From: an uncultured Eubacteriales bacterium
GTDB lineage: Bacteria > Bacillota > Clostridia > Oscillospirales > Oscillospiraceae
Assembly: GCA_905198835.1 (NCBI GenBank)
Contig: CAJKDY010000002.1
Span: forward strand, 1-64,000
Length of the DNA: 64,000 nt
Reading direction: 5' to 3'
This document shows positions 44,272 through 52,811 of the stretch, one piece after another; position 1 is the stretch's first letter; each line of letters opens with the position of its first letter. The position numbers were made by a program, and so were the translations under genes. Below the pieces are notes generated by a model. It was given only the letters and a program-made list of their open reading frames with translations, made no database searches and was not told the DNA's origin.

Positions 44272-46107
44272 TTAGCCCCAGGCCTGGGTCATAATGTAGG
44301 AGACGAAGACGGTCTCGCCGCCATTAAGACCGCTTTTGATCTCTACATTATAGTTGTCCGACAGGCCGGTCTCTACCGGCACGGGATAATAGCCGTCGCT
44401 CTCGCTGGGGTAGGTGGGAGTCTCGCCGGGCATAGTCTCGGGAATGTCCACGTCCACGGCGTTTTCCGGCTTGCTGTCGGCCTGGATGAAGACCACCGAG
44501 GCGGTCTCGCCGTCCTCCAGGCTCATGTACTTCACGCTCTGCATAGGCACGGTAATGCAATTATCGGACTGGCTGGTGACGAAGGAGTAGTTGAGCCACA
44601 TACCCTCCAGCAGCGAGCCGTCCATATTGTCCACTTCCAGGGTGACGGGGTAGTTGGTCATGCCGTTACCCATGGCGTCGCCGGAGAGGGACATATCGAT
44701 CTTGGTGACGGTGCCCACAAAGGTAGCGCCGTCGCCCCGGTCGCTCTGGAGGTCCACCGTCATGCCGGGCTTGACGTAGGCGATGTTGCGATCGTCCACC
44801 TGGATGGTGACCACCATGGTGGTGTTGTTGGAGATGGTGATGACCGTGTCGCCGCTCTTGACCTCCTGACCCTCCACCAGGGTGCAGGAGGTGACCGTGC
44901 CCGAGATGGGGGCGGTGGCGGAGAAGTCGGCCAGGGCCTTTTGCGCGTCCTCCACATCCTTGACAGCGTCGGTCACGCCCTCTTGGGCGGCGGTGATGTT
45001 ATCCTGGCTCAGCCGGACCTGCTCCCGGGCGTTCTCAATGTCCCGGCTGAAGTCCTCCGCCGACAGGGTCAGCAGCACCTGGCCCTGGGTGACGTCCGCA
45101 TAGTCCCGCAGACTGGTGGACTCCACCAGGGTGGGCTCCCGGTCGCTGCTGGCTTTGGCGGCCTCGGTCCAGATCTCCTGGGTCTGGTAGAACTCTAGTT
45201 TGCCATTGTCATAGGGGTAGATGGCGGCGCCGCCAGAGCCGGTGAGGGAGGCCGAGGCGGTGAGCCCTTCGGTGAGGGCGCCGGGATTGTCGATGACGGC
45301 CACGGCCTCGAAGAGCAGCGTCCCCTCGGCGGTGACCCGGCGGACCATGTTCACCTCTTCGATGACGCCCTGAACGTCGCTGCCGCTGACGGTGACCTGC
45401 ACGCTCTGGCCCACGGCGATCTGGCCCTCATAGGCGTAAGAGAAGTAGAAGGGAATGCGGAACTTCCGATCGTTGACCAGCATCGCCACCTTCTCGCCCC
45501 GGGTGACCTTGTCGCCCACCCGGTAGCGGGCTGTCTCCCGCAGCTGGCCGGAGAAGGGCGCCTTGACGAACCGGGCGTCGTTGGAGAGCCTCTGGTCCTC
45601 CAGCAGGTCGTTATAGGTCTGCTGGTCCTCGCTCAGGGTCTTCTGGGCCTTGACCAGGGCGTCCTGCCGGTCCTGGAGCTTTTTCTGCGCCGCGTCCAGT
45701 GCCTCCTGGGCAGCGGGGGAGACCACCTCGTAGAGGGGATCACCCTCGTTGACGATCTGGCCCTCGGCGACGTAGAGCTTCTGTACCGTGCCCGCGTTTT
45801 GCAGGGTGATAGCGGCGCTCTCCTTGCTCCTGGCCGAGCCGGAGCCCTGGACCGAGGACTGGATGGAGCCAAAGTCGGCGGTCTGGGTCATCATCTGGCT
45901 GTCCGATTCCTTACTTTGCCCCAGAAAACTGAACAGGAAATATCCGCCTACGCATAAGGCCGCCAGCACCACCACCGCGATGATGATGTTGCGGGTCAGG
46001 TGGCGCTTTTTCCGCTTCTTGCCCGCAGGCTTTTTCTTCTCAGCCGGGGCGGTCGCCTCCGGAGCAACGGCAGTTCCCACAGCCGTGCTTTTGACTTCCT
46101 CGCTCAT
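44272..46107 (-). CDS. Membrane-fusion/adaptor protein of the MacAB-like exporter
   Basis: A 611-residue HlyD/MacA-type protein. A basic cytoplasmic N-terminus (KKKPAGKKRKKR) precedes a membrane helix (about 40-65). Two lipoyl-type half-motifs are present (about 97-125, NAGTVQKLYVAEGQIVNEGDPLY; about 385-415, SGTVTSCTLVEGQEVKSGDTVITI), each linked to a coiled coil (about 130-170 with the EALDAAQKKLQ stretch, and about 345-380). This is longer than typical MacA (about 370-400) because a second module appears inserted. It starts the exporter operon and is followed by the ATPase and permease genes. Confidence 0.9.
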   Translation of the reverse strand: MSEEVKSTAVGTAVAPEATAPAEKKKPAGKKRKKRHLTRNIIIAVVVLAALCVGGYFLFSFLGQSKESDSQMMTQTADFGSIQSSVQGSGSARSKESAAITLQNAGTVQKLYVAEGQIVNEGDPLYEVVSPAAQEALDAAQKKLQDRQDALVKAQKTLSEDQQTYNDLLEDQRLSNDARFVKAPFSGQLRETARYRVGDKVTRGEKVAMLVNDRKFRIPFYFSYAYEGQIAVGQSVQVTVSGSDVQGVIEEVNMVRRVTAEGTLLFEAVAVIDNPGALTEGLTASASLTGSGGAAIYPYDNGKLEFYQTQEIWTEAAKASSDREPTLVESTSLRDYADVTQGQVLLTLSAEDFSRDIENAREQVRLSQDNITAAQEGVTDAVKDVEDAQKALADFSATAPISGTVTSCTLVEGQEVKSGDTVITISNNTTMVVTIQVDDRNIAYVKPGMTVDLQSDRGDGATFVGTVTKIDMSLSGDAMGNGMTNYPVTLEVDNMDGSLLEGMWLNYSFVTSQSDNCITVPMQSVKYMSLEDGETASVVFIQADSKPENAVDVDIPETMPGETPTYPSESDGYYPVPVETGLSDNYNVEIKSGLNGGETVFVSYIMTQAWG

Positions 46108-46175
46108 AGTCCAATGTCCTCCTTATTTCGGGCCGAAAACTCGGCATTTTAACATATCAGGCGAGATCGAAAAGA

Positions 46176-46323
46176 ATTATACCACTTTGCCATCGGAGTG
46201 GGTAGTTACAATCTGGATAAAATCCTAAAGATTCTGTGAAGAAACTATGACTAGTATTTAGACGCACAGGGACTGGGAGTGGTTCCCTTTCATGGACGAA
46301 CTACCCTTTTGTAAGGGTATACT
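46176..46323. promoter_or_regulatory. Divergent promoter region between exporter operon and HTH-exoA operon
   Basis: The 285-nt gap from 46108 to 46392 holds no gene. On the minus strand an extended -10, TGGTATAAT (46184-46176), serves the exporter operon. On the plus strand TATACT (46318-46323) is a -10 for the HTH-exoA operon with a poor -35. TACCCTTTTGTAAGGGTA (46302-46319) forms a small inverted repeat just at that -10 and may be an operator. Confidence 0.6.
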
Positions 46324-46392
46324 AAAATAAGGGAAATGTCAATAGGGGTATCCGTTGTTAAAATAGGAAAAGAAGAGAGGAGGCGCTGCCGC

Positions 46393-46668
46393 ATGGAGGG
46401 ACCCAAGAGCATCATCCGCTACCAGACGGAGGAATATGGCCGCATCCGGGTGAAGCTGGCCCAGCTCCTGGACCAGCGCGGACTTACCCGCAACCGGCTC
46501 AGCGTGCTCACCGGCGTGAAATACGACGTGGTGGACCGCTATTATAAGGGCGTCAGCGTGGAGATGGCGGACCTGGACTTTTTGGCCAAGGTGTGCTACG
46601 TGCTGAGCTGTGAGGTGGGCGACCTCTTGGAGTATCAAGGGCCCCAGCCGGAGGAGGATGGAAGATGA
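46393..46668 (+). CDS. XRE-family HTH regulator
   Basis: A 91-residue protein with a central Cro/C1-type HTH: IRVKLAQLLDQRGLTRNRLSVLTGVKYDVVDRYYKGVSVEMADLDFLAKVCYVLSCEVGDLLEY. The ATG at 46393 follows GAGAGGAGG; the frame extends further 5' but without a ribosome binding site. Its stop overlaps the exoA start by ATGA, so the two are translationally coupled. The gene probably regulates the operon or the divergent exporter. Confidence 0.93.
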   Translation: MEGPKSIIRYQTEEYGRIRVKLAQLLDQRGLTRNRLSVLTGVKYDVVDRYYKGVSVEMADLDFLAKVCYVLSCEVGDLLEYQGPQPEEDGR

Positions 46669-47426
46669 AGCTGGTATCGTGGAATGTCAACGGTCTGCGG
46701 GCCTGTATGCAAAAGGGCTTTTTAGAGAGCTTCGCCGCCCTGGACGCCGATGTGTTCTGTCTGCAAGAGACAAAGCTCCAGCCAGACCAGATCAGCCTGG
46801 ACCTGCCCGGCTACCGGCTCTTTTGGAACAGCGCGGAGAAAAAGGGCTACTCGGGCACGGCCATCTTCACCCGGCTGGAGCCGTTGGACGTCCGCTACGG
46901 CATCGACGACCCCCACCATGAGAGCGAGGGCCGGGCCATTACCCTGGAGCTGGCGGACTGCTTTGTGGTCACGGTCTACTCCCCCAACTCCCAAGACGGC
47001 CTCAAGCGCATCGAATACCGCATGAGCTGGGAGGACGCCCTGCGGCGGTATCTTTTGAAGCTGGACAAGAAAAAGCCGGTGATCCTCTGCGGCGACCTGA
47101 ACGTGGCACATGAGGAGATCGACTTGAAAAATCCCGGTCCCAACCGGGGCAGCGCCGGCTTTTCCGACGAGGAGCGGGAGAAGTTCAGCGACCTTTTGGA
47201 CTCGGGCTTTGTGGACACCTTCCGCCACTTCTATCCCGATCTGACCGGCGCTTATTCCTGGTGGAGCTACCGCTTCCACGCCCGGGAGAACAACGCCGGC
47301 TGGCGCATCGACTATTTTGTGACCTCGCGGCGTCTGATGGATAGGCTCCGCACCGCCGCCATCCACCCGGAGATCCACGGCAGCGACCACTGTCCGGTGT
47401 CCCTGACTTTGGAGCTCAGCCAATGA
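46665..47426 (+). CDS. exoA: Exodeoxyribonuclease III / AP endonuclease
   Basis: A 253-residue enzyme that cleaves DNA 5' to abasic sites during base-excision repair. Motifs of the ExoIII/APE fold are complete: SWNVNGLRA (N7), CLQETKLQ (Glu35), VVTVYSPNS, CGDLNVAHEEIDLKNP (Asp and Asn), YFVTSRRL and the C-terminal GSDHCPVSL with the catalytic Asp/His. Normal length. It lies between a small HTH gene and a secreted-protein gene with ATGA overlaps on the 5' side. Confidence 0.97.
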   Translation: MKLVSWNVNGLRACMQKGFLESFAALDADVFCLQETKLQPDQISLDLPGYRLFWNSAEKKGYSGTAIFTRLEPLDVRYGIDDPHHESEGRAITLELADCFVVTVYSPNSQDGLKRIEYRMSWEDALRRYLLKLDKKKPVILCGDLNVAHEEIDLKNPGPNRGSAGFSDEEREKFSDLLDSGFVDTFRHFYPDLTGAYSWWSYRFHARENNAGWRIDYFVTSRRLMDRLRTAAIHPEIHGSDHCPVSLTLELSQ

Positions 47427-47446
47427 GGAAGAGGAGGACTGATCTG

Positions 47447-49396
47447 GTGAAAAAGTCACTTCGTTTGCTTTCCCTTTTATTTGCGCTCTGCCTGGCTGCC
47501 CTTTGGCTGCCCCGGACGGGAGCTGCCGCCGAAGGGGGAACGACCCACACCGTTGCCGACCAGGAAAGCTTGCTCCATCTCTTCACCCAGGGAACGGTGA
47601 AGGACGGCGACACCATTGTGCTTGTGGGAGATGGCGGCGTTCAGACAGCCAATGACCATCCCTGGGTCATTGATAAGGATGTGACCATCACCGGCGGGAG
47701 TGTGGTCATCCGGGCCGGAGGCATTGTGTTGGGCGGAGATGTGACCTTCCGGGATACCACCCTGCACTTCACCAGCAATGTCCGCAACGCCATCGTCGCC
47801 AACGGACATACGCTGACCTTGGAGAATGTGGCCTGCGGCAATTTCTCCTTCAACCTCTTCTGCGGCGGCTTTGTCAACAGTAATCAAGAGACCTTCGCGA
47901 CCCCGGTGCCCGCTCCCGGCCAGGTGGGGACGATCCGCATCAAGGGAAGTACGACCCTTCAAAAATTCGACACCTATGGCAAGGGGAATATATACGCGGG
48001 CAACCTGTGCATGGGTGGAATGAACGAGAGCACCAACGGCCCGGAGAATAACGGCCCGGTCAATGAATTTGACGGCGACGCGGTGATCCATATTGAGGGA
48101 AGCGGAGATATAGGGACAATCTACGCCTGCGGCGCCCAGCAGCGCATCCCCGTGGGCGCGCCCAACGGAAAGGTGACGCTGTCGGACGCGGCGCGTTATA
48201 CCGTCTCCGGCTCTGTCAGCGTCAATGGCAACGCTCCCGATGTGGAGGGCGCGGGAGCGGGAGAGACCCGCGTGAATTATCGCAGCGATAGCAGCTACGC
48301 GATTTCCAGAACCTTTTCCGCCCTTTCCAGCCTGTCGGTGGAAATGGGTGATCTTGAGTTGAAGAGCGGAAGCCACAGCTTGGACGGCGCCGCCGTCTCT
48401 TTGGCTGGCGGTGCGAGGCTGAACCTCAAGGCTCTTGCGGGGAGAATTCCCACCCTCGGCGACTTTAGCGGCGGCGGTATTCTTATCTTGGATCAGGGCC
48501 AGACCCTGCCCATTGCCGGCACCGTGACCGGGACCACCAAGGTGGCCATCGGCTACACCAACTATGACGACACCCAGTCCACGACTTTGCCGACGCAGGG
48601 ACATTGCTATATCCAGGCGCCAAATTCCCAAGACGGCGCGTTTGTGCTTCTTCCTTATGCCAACCAGCTTGATATGGCGTTGACCCGTGACGAGGACGGC
48701 AACTGGACGATCCCGGTGCAAGAGGAGGGCGACGCAAAACTGGAAAGCCTTGCCCCGGAGGACCTTTCGGCGGACAGCGGAGCCATGGAGATCATCGTGC
48801 CGCTGCATACCGGCTGGTCCGGCGACGGAGGGTGGATCGAGGAGATCCCGCTGACCCTTCGGGTGAACGGCCAGGAGGCCTCGTACAACGCGGAGGACTA
48901 TTATTATGAAGCCGCCGGACTGCATCTGTATGTGGGCGATACGGGAAACGGAGATGAATTCCAGATCTATGCCGCGACCTCCTTCTCTGACCCGGTCCCG
49001 GACGGCGTATACCGGATCGAGGTAGTCGTCCCCGGGGCGTATACCACCGGCGAAACAGACCTGGCCGCGTCCTTTACCCTGACTGTGGGCGATGACTCGC
49101 CCCCTATCCAACAAACGGGAACTTTTGAGACCGACGGCGCCGCCGCTCCGGCTTGGGTTGTCACCACTGACGGTGCGGTCAGCGTGAAGTTCCCCGCGAC
49201 AGCGCAGACGGGGGAGAAGGTACTGGTGGGGTGCTATGATGACGATGGGCGGTTTGCGGAGGTCAAGATACTGAATGCCGACAGCCCGGAGGCCCGGATC
49301 TTTTCGGATGCCGCCCATGTAAAGCTGTTTTGGATCGGGACCAACGAAGCTCCACTGGCTCCCAGCGTGGCAGTTTGGGGAAAGCTGAGCGACTGA
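47447..49396 (+). CDS. Large secreted beta-helix-like protein
   Basis: About 649 residues. GTG at 47447 is preferred because GAGGAGG lies 9 nt upstream and gives a clean signal peptide (VKKSLRLLSLLFALCLAALWLP ... cleavage near GAAA). An ATG at 47423, overlapping the exoA stop, is the alternative. Residues about 50-420 show repeated short beta-strands with turns (DTIVLVGDGG, DVTITGGSVVIRAGGIVLGGDVTF) as in right-handed beta-helix or adhesin-like proteins of gut Firmicutes. Two further beta-sandwich-like domains follow. No LPxTG, SLH or other anchor is seen, so it may be released. Cotranscription with exoA is likely. Confidence 0.72.
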   Translation: MKKSLRLLSLLFALCLAALWLPRTGAAAEGGTTHTVADQESLLHLFTQGTVKDGDTIVLVGDGGVQTANDHPWVIDKDVTITGGSVVIRAGGIVLGGDVTFRDTTLHFTSNVRNAIVANGHTLTLENVACGNFSFNLFCGGFVNSNQETFATPVPAPGQVGTIRIKGSTTLQKFDTYGKGNIYAGNLCMGGMNESTNGPENNGPVNEFDGDAVIHIEGSGDIGTIYACGAQQRIPVGAPNGKVTLSDAARYTVSGSVSVNGNAPDVEGAGAGETRVNYRSDSSYAISRTFSALSSLSVEMGDLELKSGSHSLDGAAVSLAGGARLNLKALAGRIPTLGDFSGGGILILDQGQTLPIAGTVTGTTKVAIGYTNYDDTQSTTLPTQGHCYIQAPNSQDGAFVLLPYANQLDMALTRDEDGNWTIPVQEEGDAKLESLAPEDLSADSGAMEIIVPLHTGWSGDGGWIEEIPLTLRVNGQEASYNAEDYYYEAAGLHLYVGDTGNGDEFQIYAATSFSDPVPDGVYRIEVVVPGAYTTGETDLAASFTLTVGDDSPPIQQTGTFETDGAAAPAWVVTTDGAVSVKFPATAQTGEKVLVGCYDDDGRFAEVKILNADSPEARIFSDAAHVKLFWIGTNEAPLAPSVAVWGKLSD

Positions 49397-49404
49397 TAGC
49401 CATC

Positions 49405-49436
49405 AAAGGCGGCGTCCACAGTGACGCCGCCTTTTC
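49405..49436 (+). terminator. Terminator after the secreted beta-helix-like protein gene
   Basis: A 12-bp stem (49405-49416 with 49423-49434), CACAGT loop, and a T-rich tail. Confidence 0.92.
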
Positions 49437-49470
49437 TTATATACCCTGCCGATGCGCTTTGGGACAAGAT

Positions 49471-49497
49471 ACCCGCAATGCGGGCGCCGCATAGGAT
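49471..49497 (+). promoter_or_regulatory. Possible mother-cell sigma-K-like promoter of dpaAB
   Basis: AC (49471-49472) then CATA-N3-T (49490-49497) at 17-nt spacing resemble the sigma-K consensus (AC ... CATANNNTA). Dipicolinate synthase is a mother-cell product in Bacillus, so this would fit. No housekeeping promoter is obvious. A GC hairpin with arms CCCGCA and TGCGGG (49472-49484) overlaps the region. Confidence 0.4.
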
Positions 49498-49528
49498 GTA
49501 GGGCAGTGACTCACAGGAGGGATGACGG

Positions 49529-50395
49529 ATGCGGCAGCGGTATTTTTGGGTAGTGGGCGGCGACCAGAGGCAGGCGGCCCTGGCGGCGGCCTTGACTGAG
49601 GACGGCCACCGGGTGGCGACCTGGTGCTTGGACAAGGCGGAACTGCCCCAGAGCGTGGAGCGCTCTGAGAGCCTGGAGGGCATAGACCGGGCCGACTGCG
49701 TGGTGCTGCCCCTGCCCGTTCGGGGCGAGGGGGACGCGCTGAACGCGCCCTTGTGTCCCCAGACCCAGCTGCTTGACGACCTCTTTGCCCGTCTGCGGCC
49801 CCAGCAGTACCTCTGCGGCGGGCGGGCCGATGACCGCGCCTTCTCCCTGGCCGCCCGCCACGGTCTCACCGTCCACGACTACTTTACCCGTGAGGAACTG
49901 GCCGTAGCCAACGCCGTACCCACTGCCGAGGGGGCGGTGCAGATCGCCTTGGAGGAGATGGGGATAACGTTGCACCGCTGCCGGGCGCTGGTGCTGGGCT
50001 ATGGCCGGGTGGGCCAGCTGACGGCCCACCGTCTGGCCGCGCTGGGGGCGCGGGTCACCGTGTGTGCCCGGCGGTATGACGCGCTGGCCTGGGCGGAGGC
50101 CTACGGCCACGATACGCTGCGCCTGGGCGAGCTGTCCGGCGGCCTTTTGGGCTTTGACTTGGTGGTCAACACCGTCCCAAGCCGGGTCTTGTCCAGGGAG
50201 TTGCTGGTCCAGCTCAAGAAGGGGTGTCTGGTCATAGACCTGGCTTCCAAGCCCGGCGGGGTGGATTTCCAGGGTGCGGCGGAGCTGGGCGTGCGGTGCG
50301 TGTGGGCGCTGTCTCTACCTGGTAAGGTGGCTCCGGTCAGTGCCGGAGCGGCCATCCGGGATACCATTTACAATATGCTGCGAGAAGAGAATTGA
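49529..50395 (+). CDS. dpaA: Dipicolinate synthase subunit A
   Basis: A 288-residue NAD(P)-binding subunit of the enzyme that makes dipicolinic acid for the spore core (spoVFA in Bacillus). The Rossmann dinucleotide motif VLGYGRVGQLTAHRL lies near residue 154, and VNTVPSRVLSRELL and LVIDLASKPGG follow. AGGAGGG lies upstream of the ATG. It forms a two-gene operon with dpaB and implies that the organism forms endospores. Confidence 0.96.
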   Translation: MRQRYFWVVGGDQRQAALAAALTEDGHRVATWCLDKAELPQSVERSESLEGIDRADCVVLPLPVRGEGDALNAPLCPQTQLLDDLFARLRPQQYLCGGRADDRAFSLAARHGLTVHDYFTREELAVANAVPTAEGAVQIALEEMGITLHRCRALVLGYGRVGQLTAHRLAALGARVTVCARRYDALAWAEAYGHDTLRLGELSGGLLGFDLVVNTVPSRVLSRELLVQLKKGCLVIDLASKPGGVDFQGAAELGVRCVWALSLPGKVAPVSAGAAIRDTIYNMLREEN

Positions 50396-50407
50396 AGGAG
50401 TGTCACC

Positions 50408-50989
50408 ATGGAGCAAATCACGGTAGGCTTCGCCTTTTGCGGCTCCTTTTGTACATTATCTAAAGCCATGACCGCGTTGGAGGCGGTCAAGGCCCGCTAT
50501 GAGCGGGTGGTCCCCATCGTCTCGGAGATGGTGGCGGACACCGATACCCGCTTTGGAAACGCCCACGACTTCATGCGGGAGATGGAGCGCATCTGCGACT
50601 GCCGGGTCATCCAGAGCGTCAAAGACGCCGAGCCCATTGGCCCCAAAAAGCTGCTGGACGCCCTTGTCATTTGTCCTTGCACGGGCAATACCATGGCCAA
50701 GCTGGCCCACGGTGTGGCCGACACCTCTGTCACCCTGGCCGCCAAGGCCCACCTGCGAAATGGCCGGCCCCTGGTGCTGGCCCCATCCACCAACGACGGT
50801 CTCTCTGCCGCCGCTCCCAACATCGGTGCGCTGCTGGGCCGGAAGAACGTCTACTTTGTCCCCTTCCGCCAGGACGACCCATCGGGTAAGCCCACTAGCC
50901 TGGTGGCCGACTTCTCCTTGGTGCCCGACGCGCTGGAGAAGGCCCTGGCCGGGGAGCAGTTCCAGCCCCTCCTCCTGGGGCAGGGGTAG
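50408..50989 (+). CDS. dpaB: Dipicolinate synthase subunit B
   Basis: A 193-residue flavoprotein-fold subunit (spoVFB). GFAFCGSFCTLSKA at the N-terminus, ALVICPCTGNTMAKLAHGVADTSVTLAAKAHLRNGRPLVLAPSTNDGLSAAAPNIGALL and FVPFRQDDPSGKPTSLVADF are highly conserved in the family. It acts with DpaA in the mother cell. AAGGAG precedes the ATG, 12 nt after dpaA. Confidence 0.97.
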   Translation: MEQITVGFAFCGSFCTLSKAMTALEAVKARYERVVPIVSEMVADTDTRFGNAHDFMREMERICDCRVIQSVKDAEPIGPKKLLDALVICPCTGNTMAKLAHGVADTSVTLAAKAHLRNGRPLVLAPSTNDGLSAAAPNIGALLGRKNVYFVPFRQDDPSGKPTSLVADFSLVPDALEKALAGEQFQPLLLGQG

Positions 50990-51013
50990 AGAGCGTGCCC
51001 AGGGTCTACAGGG

Positions 51014-51046
51014 AAGAGACGCGCCAAGTTGGCGCGTCTCTTTTTT
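51014..51046 (+). terminator. dpaAB terminator
   Basis: A 12-14 bp stem (51014-51025 with 51031-51042) followed by T6. Confidence 0.93.
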
Positions 51047-51106
51047 ACGCAGCGTCTTCCAAGACGCCGCCAAATGTGCTAAACTGGCATGGAGGGGGGG
51101 AGCGCC

Positions 51107-52270
51107 ATGGAGGAAGTGGAGGTCCTACATCACTCCGAGCGGGGCCGGGTCGTGCTGGTGCGGGACGCCGAGACGGGTAAGCGGTATGTCCGCAAGGAGC
51201 TGCAAGGACAATATCTGGTCTACACCCAGCTGCGGACCTTGGCCCACCCCTATTTGCCCCGGATCGAAGAGGTGACGCTAGAGGAGGACAGGACGGTCAT
51301 TTTGGAGGAGTACATCGAGGGGGTCACGCTGGACCGCGCCAGTCTCAGCCAGGGGCAGCTGACCCGGCTTTTATTGGAGCTGTGCGGCGTGCTGGAGTTT
51401 CTGCACGGCCACGGCATCCTCCACCGGGACATCAAGCCCTCCAACCTGATGCTAGCCGCTGACGGCCATCTGCGGCTCATCGACTTCGACGCCGCCCGGC
51501 AGGAGCGGGAGACAGCGGAGCAGGACACCCGGCTCCTAGGCACCCGTGGCTACGCGCCGCCGGAGCAGTACGGCTTTGCCCAGACCGACGCCCGGACGGA
51601 CATTTACGCCATGGGCGTGACCTTCCGCCAGTTGCTGGGACCCTTGGCACGGAAGCGGCGGTGGAAAAAGCTGCTGCGCAAGTGTACCGCCCTGGACCCC
51701 AAGGATCGCTACCACTCGGCCTCCCAGGTCCGCCGGGCCATCTGGCGGGGACGGGCCAAGCGGTGGCTTTTGCGGCCCATCCTGCTTTTGATCGGTCTTC
51801 GTATCCTCTACTACGTCGCCATCCTGAGCTACGGCTTTGCCACCGACGGAGAGATGCGGGAGACCTTCCACTACCTTCTTTTTGAGATGGAGTGGTTTGA
51901 CCGGCCCCGGATCTTTTCCACGGTAGACATCGACAAGCTGAAGGAGGCCGACTGGGTCCGGCACAGAAGATTTACCGGCGAACTTGCACCGTACATCGCC
52001 TATCTGGAGGAGAAACTCCCCAAACAGACTGCCATTTTCACCGGCTATGAGGCGGAGCCGGACTGGCCCATCTTCGGCGTTTTCGAACTAGAGCATTCCT
52101 ATCGGACCGGGGAGTATCGGTATGGACACTTCCTGGGCCTTGTGGTCGTCTCTCCAGAGGGTGAGATGGTCTGTATTCCAGCCAAGGACTGCGGCGACTA
52201 CCCCACATGGACCGGCCCGCTGATCCTGGCCCTCTATGACCTGGATGTGTTCGACACGCCCATCTTCTAA
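51107..52270 (+). CDS. Membrane-anchored Ser/Thr protein kinase with a DFD motif
   Basis: A 387-residue protein. An Hanks-type kinase domain spans about 1-215: the lysine lies in VRKEL (about 30), the catalytic loop is HRDIKPSNLML (about 110-120), the usual DFG is DFD (LIDFDAARQE, about 130) and the activation segment ends GTRGYAPPEQYGF. The N-lobe lacks a clear GxGxxG loop. A membrane helix (about 225-245) is followed by an extracytoplasmic domain of about 140 residues with no known signature; no PASTA repeats. ATG 51107 is used because GGAGGGGGGAG precedes it. It converges on an HTH gene. Activity is plausible but the DFD change should be tested. Confidence 0.88.
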   Translation: MEEVEVLHHSERGRVVLVRDAETGKRYVRKELQGQYLVYTQLRTLAHPYLPRIEEVTLEEDRTVILEEYIEGVTLDRASLSQGQLTRLLLELCGVLEFLHGHGILHRDIKPSNLMLAADGHLRLIDFDAARQERETAEQDTRLLGTRGYAPPEQYGFAQTDARTDIYAMGVTFRQLLGPLARKRRWKKLLRKCTALDPKDRYHSASQVRRAIWRGRAKRWLLRPILLLIGLRILYYVAILSYGFATDGEMRETFHYLLFEMEWFDRPRIFSTVDIDKLKEADWVRHRRFTGELAPYIAYLEEKLPKQTAIFTGYEAEPDWPIFGVFELEHSYRTGEYRYGHFLGLVVVSPEGEMVCIPAKDCGDYPTWTGPLILALYDLDVFDTPIF

Positions 52271-52271
52271 A

Positions 52272-52307
52272 AAACGCCGCCGGCTCACTGCTGAGTCGGC
52301 GGCGTTT
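52272..52307. terminator. Bidirectional terminator between kinase and HTH gene
   Basis: A 16-bp stem (52272-52287 with 52292-52307, one G-T pair), loop CTGC, with A-rich and T-rich flanks. Confidence 0.92.
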
Positions 52308-52727
52308 CTATTCCAGCACTTCGATATTGTGGTCGTAGAGGAGCTCATTGGCCTCCAAAATGCCCTGCCCCTGGCTAAAGGCATAGAGCAGCAGGGCGTC
52401 CCGCGGGTCTCGCGGGTATAGCTCCCGGTAGCCCGCCTGCTTCAAAAGGGTCTGGGCCTCCTCGGCGTCCAGCCCCAGACCAAAGGCTAGGGCGATGACC
52501 TTATCCCGGGAGGGGTACTTCCGCCCCAGGAAGATCTGGTAGACGTAGGCCCGGTTCAGGTTGGAGCGGCGGACCACATCGGCCTTGGTCAGGCCCTTTC
52601 TGTTCAGCCAGTCCTTCAAGTAAGACGGCAGGCTGTCCACCTGCATCTCACCGCTGTTTTTCTCCAGGTAGCCCAGGATATCATCTGACGCCTTGATCTC
52701 ATGGATCAGCTCGTCGGTGGTCTTCAT
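52308..52727 (-). CDS. HTH regulator linked to the kinase
   Basis: A 139-residue protein. The central HTH is LPSYLKDWLNRKGLTKADVVRRSNLNRAYVYQIFLGRKYPSRDKVIALAFGLGLDAEEAQTLLKQAGYRELYPRDPRDALLLYAFSQG, a family I recognise as common next to DFD-type kinases in gut Clostridia but have no established function for. The ATG at 52727 is chosen for its 8-nt spacing from GAGG; two other start codons lie within 9 nt upstream. It is convergent with the kinase gene. A phosphorylation target role is only an inference. Confidence 0.85.
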   Translation of the reverse strand: MKTTDELIHEIKASDDILGYLEKNSGEMQVDSLPSYLKDWLNRKGLTKADVVRRSNLNRAYVYQIFLGRKYPSRDKVIALAFGLGLDAEEAQTLLKQAGYRELYPRDPRDALLLYAFSQGQGILEANELLYDHNIEVLE

Positions 52728-52765
52728 CTCCATCACCTCGCTCCGATTTTACACCATTATAGCAC

Positions 52766-52795
52766 AAAAAGGTTAGCCGCCGGCTAACCTTTTTG
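52766..52795 (-). terminator. Terminator of the second HTH gene
   Basis: A 13-bp stem (52766-52778 with 52782-52794), loop GCC, with A and T runs on both sides. Confidence 0.92.
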
Positions 52796-52811
52796 CTCTT
52801 TCGTCATGTTA

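Noticed and set aside
49472..49484. Terminator before dpaA
   Set aside because: The CCCGCA/TGCGGG hairpin has a single-base loop in its perfect form and no T run.
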